Source of the DNA: Bacteroidota bacterium
GTDB lineage: Bacteria > Bacteroidota > Bacteroidia > SXHM01
Direction: 5' to 3'
DNA length: 12,236 nt
NCBI GenBank assembly: GCA_005773695.1
Contig: SXHM01000155.1
Coordinates: 1-12,236, forward strand
Part shown: in pieces, positions 6,729-12,236 of the stretch
Position numbering within the stretch: position 1 is the first letter of the stretch
Layout of the letters: the number at the start of each line of letters is the position of its first letter
The notes under the pieces: generated by a model
What the model saw: only the letters and a program-made list of their open reading frames with translations
Database searches by the model: none
What the model was told of the DNA's origin: nothing
Made by a program: the position numbers and the translations under genes

Positions 6729-8144
6729 TAGATTGTAAATAAACCTCCACGGTTTAGCTTCTTCCAGTTCGTAAGCCAATTCAATTAATCGTTTATCAAA
6801 ACCATAAGGTGCTGAAAAGTGCACTCCTAGGGGCATTCCTTCGCTATCAACACCCAAAGGAAGTGAGATGGCAGGTGCTCCTGTAACATTATTCAGTCCG
6901 GTGTAGGATGCAAAATCAACTGCACGTTTGGTTACATCTTCAGACGAAAGCTTGGTAGAGAAATAACCTATTTTAGGTGTCTTGTGCGACAACACTGGCG
7001 ACATGATCACATCGTAGTTGTGAAACAATTTTTCTGATTCTGTTCCAATTCTTTTCATCGCCCTTATGCTGGTTGGCAGTTTCAACGCATTGGCTTTGAA
7101 ACGTGCGGCAAGTCCTGTGGTGAAAGGTTCAAGCAAACTTCGGTCAACTTTTCCTTTTAGGACAAGCCGAGGCCAGTGTGACATCATATAAGAGAAGAAG
7201 CCATAGTAATTGAGAAAATGATTTACCATGATATCCACATCCATAGGAAATGGAATCTGCTCTATATGATGACCAAGGGATTGCAGCAAAACTGCTGTTT
7301 CCTTTTGTGTTTTATAAGTCTCGGCATCCTGACTTGCCGTTTTTCCTTCCGGAAGATTTTCAAAAAAAGCAATACGCAGACGCTGTTTTGAAGCGTGTTT
7401 CACATGTCCCATTTTAGGCATGCGAGCACTGCTGTAATATTTTTCTGCTTCAGCATAAAACAAAGCTGTGTCGCGCACGGTGCGGGTAAGTACGCCTTGG
7501 TGAACCAACTGAAGAGGCATGGCTTCAGCACCATCTATACCATGCAAGCGATGGCGCGAAGGTTTTAAACCCACCAATCCGCAAATAGCAGCAGGTATGC
7601 GGATTGAGCCTGCCCCGTCATTTGCCGAAGCAATAGGCACTACACCACTTGCTACCATGGCCGCAGAGCCGGATGATGAACCGCCAGTTGTATAATCGGT
7701 ATTCCAGGGATTACGGGTTATTCCCCAACGCTCGTTCTCGGTGCTGCAAATCAAACCGAATTCGGGAAGCGTTGTTTTACCAAGGTTTCTAAGTCCGGTA
7801 GAAAGAAATTGGTTTACAAATTTGCTGTTGTTCTTTGCAGGTTTTACTTTTAAAGCACCTGTTCCCAATTGGGTAGGATAACCGGTAATGCCATCTGTAT
7901 CTTTAATAAAAGTGGGAACACCGTGCAAACCACCACCTGCTTTTTGCTGCGAACCTTTGCGGGCATCATCATACATTTTTATCACAATAGCATTCAACTC
8001 TCCGTTTACTTTTTCTGCGCGGGCAATTGCTGCCTCAACGGCCTCTTCCACCGAAATTTTATTTGTGGCTATTGCTTCTGCTATTGAAGTAGCGTCCATA
8101 GTTCCGAGTGCATCGTCTGTAAATGCGTTAACTGTTTTTCCCAT
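6711..8144 (-). CDS. Amidase-signature family hydrolase
   Basis: The 477-residue enzyme carries the amidase signature. K81 in FIKDTDG, S156 in GGSSSGSAA and S180 in NDGAGSIRIPA form the expected Lys-cisSer-Ser triad, with 24 residues between the two serines as in characterised members. CGLVGLKPSR follows. The family hydrolyses carbon-nitrogen bonds of amides, with substrates ranging from fatty acid amides to cyclic nylon oligomers; the sequence resembles NylA-like members, but the substrate cannot be read from the sequence. No signal peptide or twin-arginine motif is visible, so it is probably cytoplasmic. The start ATG lies 21 bases after the tatC stop, and the in-frame sequence upstream reaches the tatC TAA, so no longer start exists. 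Co-transcription with tatC is likely. The 3' end overlaps the convergent lipoprotein gene by 18 bases. It is not obviously GatA: no gatC or gatB is adjacent. Confidence 0.87.
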   Translation of the reverse strand: MGKTVNAFTDDALGTMDATSIAEAIATNKISVEEAVEAAIARAEKVNGELNAIVIKMYDDARKGSQQKAGGGLHGVPTFIKDTDGITGYPTQLGTGALKVKPAKNNSKFVNQFLSTGLRNLGKTTLPEFGLICSTENERWGITRNPWNTDYTTGGSSSGSAAMVASGVVPIASANDGAGSIRIPAAICGLVGLKPSRHRLHGIDGAEAMPLQLVHQGVLTRTVRDTALFYAEAEKYYSSARMPKMGHVKHASKQRLRIAFFENLPEGKTASQDAETYKTQKETAVLLQSLGHHIEQIPFPMDVDIMVNHFLNYYGFFSYMMSHWPRLVLKGKVDRSLLEPFTTGLAARFKANALKLPTSIRAMKRIGTESEKLFHNYDVIMSPVLSHKTPKIGYFSTKLSSEDVTKRAVDFASYTGLNNVTGAPAISLPLGVDSEGMPLGVHFSAPYGFDKRLIELAYELEEAKPWRFIYNLLLNNK

Positions 8145-8165
8145 TGTAATTAGTTTTAAAAGTAT

Positions 8166-8978
8166 TTAAGCCTCTTGTTTTTTCAGCACATAAGCCGACA
8201 CAAAAATGCTGATTTCGTAGAGCACCAGCAGGGGAATGCAGACCAAAATCTGGCTGGTAACATCGGGTGGAGTAATGATAGCTGAAATAATCAGAAGCAC
8301 AACAATAGCATGTCTGCGATAGCTGCGCATGAACTCAGGAGTAAGCACACCTATTTTGGAAAGAAAATAAACAAGGATGGGAAGCTCAAAAACAACTCCC
8401 GTCATCAACGTTAAAGTAGTTACCGTGCTTATGAACGAACCCAGGCTGATTTGATTGGCTACCAGTGTACTGACCTGATAGGTGCCGAGGAAATTTACAG
8501 ACATGGGTGTTACTACATAATAACCAAACAACACCCCAAGAAAAAAAAGCAGCGAAGTGAAAAACACAATGCCGTTAGCATATTTGCGTTCGTGATTATG
8601 TAAGCCGGGTTTAATAAAACGCCACAGTTCCCAGATTACATAGGGGAAAGCAAGAACCATTCCTGCATAGAGCGAAACAGACATGTGGGTGCTGAACTGC
8701 CCCGACATATCTATATTAATAAGAGTGAACGAAAGCTCTTTTATGCAGATGGATTCATCTAAATGAAGTTTTTGTCCCAGCATACAGAGAAACCTGTATG
8801 TAGGGAAATCAGCATTTTTAGGGGCGAGAATAAGCTTGTCAAATAAAAACTCTTTATTTATAAAAGCGATGAGCGCAAAAATGAAAATGGCAGCGGAACT
8901 TCGCACCAAATGCCACCTCAGCTCTTCAAGGTGCTGAAGAAAAGACATTTCCGCTTTAGGCTCTTTTTCGGTTTTCAA
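8166..8978 (-). CDS. tatC: Twin-arginine translocase subunit TatC
   Basis: TatC is the multi-spanning inner-membrane receptor for twin-arginine signal peptides and exports folded proteins together with TatA/TatB. The 270-residue sequence shows the cytoplasmic N-terminal motif FLQHLEELRWH (E19, R21), then WRFIKPGLHNHERK with F121 and E130 at the positions of E. coli F94 and E103. FELP (E199) and ITPPDVTSQ (D239) are also conserved. Six membrane segments can be placed at about 24-42, 98-117, 136-156, 186-205, 223-237 and 243-262. The first periplasmic loop (about 45-95) is longer than in E. coli. The start is TTG at 8976-8978; an in-frame ATG at 8948 (AEMSFLQH) would keep all conserved residues, so the start is uncertain by ten codons. 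No tatA or tatB is in the window. It is divergent from the ATP synthase operon and upstream of the amidase. Confidence 0.93.
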   Translation of the reverse strand: MKTEKEPKAEMSFLQHLEELRWHLVRSSAAIFIFALIAFINKEFLFDKLILAPKNADFPTYRFLCMLGQKLHLDESICIKELSFTLINIDMSGQFSTHMSVSLYAGMVLAFPYVIWELWRFIKPGLHNHERKYANGIVFFTSLLFFLGVLFGYYVVTPMSVNFLGTYQVSTLVANQISLGSFISTVTTLTLMTGVVFELPILVYFLSKIGVLTPEFMRSYRRHAIVVLLIISAIITPPDVTSQILVCIPLLVLYEISIFVSAYVLKKQEA

Positions 8979-8994
8979 TGCTGAAATTTTGCCG

Positions 8995-9002
8995 CAAAGT
9001 TG
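8995..9002 (-). promoter_or_regulatory. Candidate -7 element for tatC
   Basis: The minus strand reads CAACTTTG, one mismatch from TAnnTTTG, and ends 16 bases before the TTG start of tatC. That spacing suits a short leader in this phylum and mildly supports the TTG start. No clear -33 TTG is visible upstream. Confidence 0.35.
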
Positions 9003-9076
9003 GCATAAACATCGGGAAGTAAAAATCGTTGATAAAAATATATATCCACATCATTTTTCCGTTTCGATTATTTGTC

Positions 9077-9084
9077 TATTTTCG
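9077..9084 (+). promoter_or_regulatory. Candidate -7 element for the ATP synthase operon
   Basis: TATTTTCG is one mismatch from TAnnTTTG and lies 40 bases before the atpB ATG. It sits within the 146-base divergent gap (8979-9124) between tatC and atpB, which must hold promoters for both directions. No convincing -33 element is seen at standard spacing, so this is a weak placement of a promoter that should exist somewhere in this gap. Confidence 0.35.
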
Positions 9085-9124
9085 CAACCGATTTCAAGGA
9101 TTATTTCTCAGGAATACACGCTAA

Positions 9125-10318
9125 ATGCTCAATAATATAAACGGTTTCAGAAGTTTTTTCATCAGGATATCACTTTTCTTCTCGGCTTTCATTTTTTCAA
9201 TTTTTTTGTCAGTTGCTCATGAGGAGGAAGTAAAAACCACTCATAACGAAGAAACTACTGTAACGGAAGTAACCGAAACAGACAGCCTTAACCATCACGA
9301 CACTACAGCAACACATGCTGGAGAAGCATTCAATGCAGGAAAACTTATCATGGAGCATATTGCCGATGCCCACGATTGGCATTTGTTCGGACATTATTCT
9401 ATTCCGCTTCCGGTAATTATTTATTCCGGTGAAAGAGGCCTTTCTGTTTTTTCGTCTTCGCATTTTGAACACGGGCATAAAACCTATAAAGGGTATATGC
9501 TTAATGAAAAAAATCTTGTTGTTGCAGTGAATGAGCTGGAAGAAACAGACGCGCATCACGCAACTATTAATGAAGAAATTACAGCTGGTATTTACGACAT
9601 TTCTATTACCAAAAACGTTTTTGCAATGCTTATCAGCATGGCTCTGATGTTGTGGGTGTTTATTTCTGTGGCAAAAGCATATTCACGTAATCCTAATACT
9701 GCACCAAAGGGCATGCAAAGCCTAATGGAGCCACTTATTATTTTCATTCGTGATGATGTAGCAAAGGCAAGTATCGGTGAAAAGAACTACAAAAGGTTCA
9801 TGCCTTTTCTGCTCACAGTTTTCTTCTTTATCCTTTTAAATAATCTTTTAGGCCTGGTTCCTATTTTCCCGGGCGGAGTTAACCTTACCGGAAATATTGC
9901 CATCACTTTTTCATTGGCCTTTATCACGTTCCTGATCACAACTGTGAACGGAACCAAAGATTATTGGAAACATATTATAGCCATGCCGGGTGTGCCGCCT
10001 TGGGTATTGGTTCTGCTCACGCCCATTGAAATACTTGGCGTGTTCCTTCGTCCTTTTGTATTGATGATACGACTTTTCGCCAATATCACTGCGGGTCACA
10101 TTATTGCATTGGCTTTTTTCTGCCTCATCTTTATTTTCGCTGAAAAGAGCCCTGCAGCCGGTTTTGGAGTGTCAATTGTTTCAGTTGCATTTGTAGTTTT
10201 TATGACCTGCCTTGAATTACTTGTTGCATTCCTGCAGGCCTATGTATTCACCCTTCTTTCGGCTATTTATTTCGGCTCGGCTTTAGAAGAACATCATCAT
10301 GCCGAAGAACATCACTAA
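9125..10318 (+). CDS. atpB: F0F1 ATP synthase subunit a
   Basis: Subunit a forms the two half-channels of the membrane motor through which protons reach the c ring. The conserved arginine is R316 in IRLFAN. Q371 in LQAYVFTLL matches E. coli Q252. The E. coli pair E219/H245 appears swapped: H325 in TAGHI and E364 in CLELL, as also reported for mitochondrial and some bacterial proteins. At 397 residues it is far longer than E. coli's 271. The excess is N-terminal: a hydrophobic signal-like segment (about 11-30) then about 130 acidic, His-rich residues (14 His between 32 and 145) before the first core membrane helix near 164. Long N-terminal regions are usual in Bacteroidota. The C-terminus is also His-rich (H390-392, H396-397). 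It is first in the operon here; no atpI or atpZ precedes it, the upstream gene being divergent tatC. Confidence 0.95.
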   Translation: MLNNINGFRSFFIRISLFFSAFIFSIFLSVAHEEEVKTTHNEETTVTEVTETDSLNHHDTTATHAGEAFNAGKLIMEHIADAHDWHLFGHYSIPLPVIIYSGERGLSVFSSSHFEHGHKTYKGYMLNEKNLVVAVNELEETDAHHATINEEITAGIYDISITKNVFAMLISMALMLWVFISVAKAYSRNPNTAPKGMQSLMEPLIIFIRDDVAKASIGEKNYKRFMPFLLTVFFFILLNNLLGLVPIFPGGVNLTGNIAITFSLAFITFLITTVNGTKDYWKHIIAMPGVPPWVLVLLTPIEILGVFLRPFVLMIRLFANITAGHIIALAFFCLIFIFAEKSPAAGFGVSIVSVAFVVFMTCLELLVAFLQAYVFTLLSAIYFGSALEEHHHAEEHH

Positions 10319-10355
10319 GAATTTTTTTGTTTAATCCTTAAATACCAATCAAATC

Positions 10356-10607
10356 ATGTTAACAACAGTTTTATTAGAAGCACAAAACCTTGGTATCGGT
10401 TATGGTATCGCAGCACTCGGAGCAGGCTTTGCAGCACTCGGAGCAGGTGTAGGTATCGGCCGTATCGGTGGAAGCGCATTGGAATCAATCGCGCGTCAGC
10501 CTGAAGCCCTTGGAGATATCCGCGCAAACATGATCCTGGCAGCAGCCCTTGTAGAAGGAGCAGCGTTTTTCGCCATGGTTATCGGTCTGCTGGTAGTGCT
10601 TAAGTAA
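10356..10607 (+). CDS. atpE: F0F1 ATP synthase subunit c
   Basis: Subunit c is a two-helix hairpin of which about 8-15 copies form the rotor ring. The 83-residue protein has a Gly/Ala-rich first helix (13-41), the polar loop RQPE (48-51) that contacts the central stalk, and the ion-carrying carboxylate E67 in ALVEGAAFF. The sodium-site residues of Ilyobacter-type rings (Gln in helix 1, Ser after the Glu) are replaced by I34 and G68, so proton coupling is expected. It lies 37 bases after atpB and is followed at once by a strong hairpin plus T-run, which likely sets its higher expression relative to downstream subunits. Confidence 0.96.
   Translation: MLTTVLLEAQNLGIGYGIAALGAGFAALGAGVGIGRIGGSALESIARQPEALGDIRANMILAAALVEGAAFFAMVIGLLVVLK
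10410..10447 (+). repeat. 17-bp direct repeat inside atpE
   Basis: GCAGCACTCGGAGCAGG occurs identically at 10410-10426 and 10431-10447, 21 bases apart, exactly seven codons. It encodes two successive AALGAG units in the glycine-rich first helix. Identical codons in both units suggest either a recent tandem duplication/conversion or strong codon preference in a highly expressed gene. Confidence 0.75.
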
Positions 10608-10613
10608 GAAAAG

Positions 10614-10650
10614 AAAACAGCAATCAACGGTTGGTTGATTGCTGTTTTTT
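10614..10650 (+). terminator. Intrinsic terminator/attenuator between atpE and atpF
   Basis: A perfect 15-bp stem (10614-10628 pairing with 10634-10648) closes a five-base loop GGTTG. The right arm runs into six consecutive T (10645-10650). It starts six bases after the atpE stop. This has the full form of a rho-independent terminator, yet it lies inside the operon 21 bases before atpF. Partial read-through would give more atpE than downstream message. The hairpin could also protect the 3' end of an atpB-atpE transcript. Confidence 0.85.
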
Positions 10651-10668
10651 AAACATTAAACATTAAAC
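10651..10668 (+). repeat. AAACATT tandem repeat in the atpF leader
   Basis: AAACATT is repeated twice, followed by a partial AAAC copy, directly between the terminator and the atpF start. The A-rich unpaired leader may help translation initiation, as is usual in this phylum in place of a Shine-Dalgarno sequence. It could also be simple slippage expansion. Confidence 0.55.
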
Positions 10669-10671
10669 AAA

Positions 10672-11166
10672 ATGGAATTAGTAAAACCCGCGTTTGGATT
10701 AGTCTTTTGGATGATCATATCATTCTCTATCATCGTTTTTCTGTTGAAGAAATTCGCATGGGGGCCAATCCTGAATTCATTGACTGAGAGAGAAAATACA
10801 ATTTCTGATGCGCTAAACACCGCACAGAAAGCAAAAGAAGAAATGCTTGCATTGAAAGCAGGTAACGAAAAACTTTTGCAGGAAGCACGCAACGAAAGAG
10901 ACACTTTATTGAAAGAAGCGCGCGAAGCAAAAGAAGCTATCATCAACGAAGCAAAAACAAAAGCAACTGAATCAGCTGATAAGATCCTTGCTTCGGCACG
11001 CGAAAATATTACCAACGAGAAAATGGCAGCTATCACAGAATTGAAAAACTATGTAGCTAACCTGAGCATTGAGATAGCTGAAAAAGTATTGAAACAAGAG
11101 CTTGCTGACCCTAACAAACAGAAAGAACTTGTTCAGACTTTATTGAAAGATACCAAACTGAACTAA
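10672..11166 (+). CDS. atpF: F0F1 ATP synthase subunit b
   Basis: Subunit b is the peripheral stalk that holds the catalytic head still against the rotor. The 164-residue protein has one N-terminal membrane helix (about 8-25: FGLVFWMIISFSIIVFLL) followed by KKFAWGPIL, the usual boundary motif. A long charged Ala/Glu/Lys-rich helix of coiled-coil type then runs to about residue 125, and a C-terminal segment (EIAEKVLKQEL) binds subunit delta. Length is normal for the family. It starts 21 bases after the T-run of the hairpin, with no Shine-Dalgarno but an A-rich leader, and ends 4 bases before atpH. No second b-type gene is seen. Confidence 0.95.
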   Translation: MELVKPAFGLVFWMIISFSIIVFLLKKFAWGPILNSLTERENTISDALNTAQKAKEEMLALKAGNEKLLQEARNERDTLLKEAREAKEAIINEAKTKATESADKILASARENITNEKMAAITELKNYVANLSIEIAEKVLKQELADPNKQKELVQTLLKDTKLN

Positions 11167-11170
11167 GAAA

Positions 11171-11728
11171 ATGGCAGAGCCAAGAATAGCCCACCGATAC
11201 GCAAAATCACTGATTGACCTTGCACGCGAGCAAAAGTCGCTTGATGCTGTTTTTGCTGATATGGAGCTTGTTCTTAAAGCAATTAATGAGAGCAGAGATT
11301 TTAGTGTGTTGCTTAAAAGTCCTGTTATCAGCACCGACAAAAAGTTGGCTATTTTGAATGAGATTTTTTCAGGGAAAGTGAACACAATAAGCCTTGGCTT
11401 TTTAGTTCTGCTTACCAATAAAAAGCGTGAGAAATATATTCATGAGATTGCTTCTTCGTGTGTAGCTCAATACAAAGCCGACAAAGGAATTAAGATTGCT
11501 GAAGTAAGCACTCCTGTTGCACTTTCTGAAGAAGCAAAAAAGAAAATTCTGGACATTGTTGTCGGAAAAACAGGATTGAAAGTAGAATTGGTTGAGAAAA
11601 TAAAACCAGAACTTATCGGTGGTTTTATTCTGCGTGTTGATGACAACCAGGTTGATAACAGCATTTCAAGTCAGATCAATTTGCTGAAACGCGATTTCAG
11701 CAAGAATTTATATGTTAAAGATTTTTAA
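11171..11728 (+). CDS. atpH: F0F1 ATP synthase subunit delta
   Basis: Subunit delta joins the peripheral stalk to the top of the alpha3beta3 head. The 185-residue sequence has the N-terminal helical domain opening with RIAHRYAKSLIDLA and a C-terminal domain with the family motif LIGGFILRVDDNQVDNSI near 150-167. Length is normal. The start ATG lies 4 bases after the atpF stop and 12 bases separate its stop from atpA, so translation is probably coupled. The start context AGAAAATGGCAGA is identical to that of atpA. Confidence 0.95.
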   Translation: MAEPRIAHRYAKSLIDLAREQKSLDAVFADMELVLKAINESRDFSVLLKSPVISTDKKLAILNEIFSGKVNTISLGFLVLLTNKKREKYIHEIASSCVAQYKADKGIKIAEVSTPVALSEEAKKKILDIVVGKTGLKVELVEKIKPELIGGFILRVDDNQVDNSISSQINLLKRDFSKNLYVKDF

Positions 11729-11740
11729 ATAAACTAGAAA

Positions 11741-12236
11741 ATGGCAGAAATTAAACCAGCAGAGATTTCGGGAATCCTCAGGCAGCAACTTGCCGGGTTC
11801 AAAAACGAAACCGAATTACAGGAAGTAGGAAGCGTATTACAGGTAGGTGACGGTATTGCCCGTATTTATGGACTTTCAAACGTGCAGTCGGGTGAGTTGA
11901 TTGAGTTTGAAAACGGATTGCGCGCAATCGTACTTAACTTAGAAGAAGATAACGTTGGAGCGGTATTGCTCGGTTCTTCAGCAGGAATCCGTGAGGGTTC
12001 TGTTGCAAAACGTACCGGCAAAATTGCTTCTATCAATGTTGGAGAAGGAATGTTGGGCCGTGTGGTTGATACATTAGGTCTTCCTATTGACGGTAAAGGC
12101 CCAATCACCGGAAAAACGTATGAAATGCCTTTGGAGCGCAAAGCTCCGGGAGTAATCTTCCGTCAGCCGGTAAATGAGCCACTGCAAACAGGTATCAAAG
12201 CGATTGACGCTATGATCCCTATCGGACGCGGACAAC
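11741..12236 (+). CDS. atpA: F0F1 ATP synthase subunit alpha, 5' part only
   Basis: Subunit alpha forms the head with beta and binds non-catalytic nucleotide. The visible 165 codons begin [17 protein letters not shown] and include the N-terminal beta-barrel domain with [11 protein letters not shown], the [11 protein letters not shown] and [11 protein letters not shown] segments, and [19 protein letters not shown]. The last leads directly to the Walker A loop, which lies beyond the window edge. The frame is open to the right end; about two thirds of a normal ~525-residue protein is missing only because the window stops. Gene order a-c-b-delta-alpha is standard for the phylum, in which beta and epsilon are commonly encoded elsewhere. 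The ATG lies 12 bases after atpH. Confidence 0.95.
   Translation, partial: MAEIKPAEISGILRQQLAGFKNETELQEVGSVLQVGDGIARIYGLSNVQSGELIEFENGLRAIVLNLEEDNVGAVLLGSSAGIREGSVAKRTGKIASINVGEGMLGRVVDTLGLPIDGKGPITGKTYEMPLERKAPGVIFRQPVNEPLQTGIKAIDAMIPIGRGQ

Noticed and set aside
6711..8144. GatA subunit of the Asp/Glu-tRNA amidotransferase
   Set aside because: It shares the amidase signature, but gatB/gatC are absent and the flanking sequence (NDGAGSIRIPA, SRHRLHG) resembles stand-alone amidases.
6711..8144. Amidase as a Tat-exported substrate because of adjacent tatC
   Set aside because: The N-terminus MGKTVNAFTDDALG has no twin arginine or hydrophobic segment, and the in-frame TAA of tatC rules out a longer start.
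10356..10607. Sodium-coupled c ring
   Set aside because: The Gln and Ser ligands of the sodium site are replaced by I34 and G68.

Overview
The window looks like a chromosomal piece from a Bacteroidota bacterium. The evidence is a DUF5686 outer-membrane protein with an N-terminal carboxypeptidase-regulatory-like domain, TAnnTTTG-type promoter sequences, A-rich start contexts without Shine-Dalgarno motifs, and an ATP synthase operon in the order atpB-E-F-H-A whose subunit a has a long His-rich extracytoplasmic N-terminus. Most of the window appears to be in the mid-40s % G+C. Two stretches differ: the first ~140 bases are about 64% G+C, and one small lipoprotein gene (5874-6728) is near 23% in sampled lines.

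Layout. (1) Bases 1-140 carry a GC-rich minus-strand reading frame that looks like an internal piece of an FG-GAP repeat protein. It has no start codon and ends abruptly next to the Bacteroidota sequence, so it is probably a chimeric or foreign end. (2) 146-2623 (minus) is a DUF5686 outer-membrane barrel protein. (3) Divergent from it, 2728-5847 (plus) holds a tight two-gene unit: a sphingosine-1-phosphate-lyase-like PLP enzyme followed 9 bases later by an FGGY-family kinase. A perfect 9-bp inverted repeat sits over the promoter. (4) 5874-6728 is an AT-rich orphan lipoprotein overlapping tail to tail with (5) an amidase-signature enzyme, which lies downstream of tatC in a minus-strand pair (8978 to 6711). 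(6) From 9125 to the right edge is the ATP synthase operon: atpB, atpE, a strong intrinsic-terminator-like hairpin, atpF, atpH and the first third of atpA.

How the genes work together. The ATP synthase genes form one complex. The hairpin directly after atpE probably lowers transcription of everything downstream, matching the need for many c subunits per complex. The lyase/kinase pair is the best candidate for an undescribed pathway. The lyase family cleaves phosphorylated long-chain amino alcohols (sphingoid base phosphates), many Bacteroidota make sphingolipids, and the adjacent kinase could make or consume a phosphorylated metabolite. That link is inference. TatC exports folded proteins, but the amidase next to it has no Tat signal and is probably cytoplasmic.
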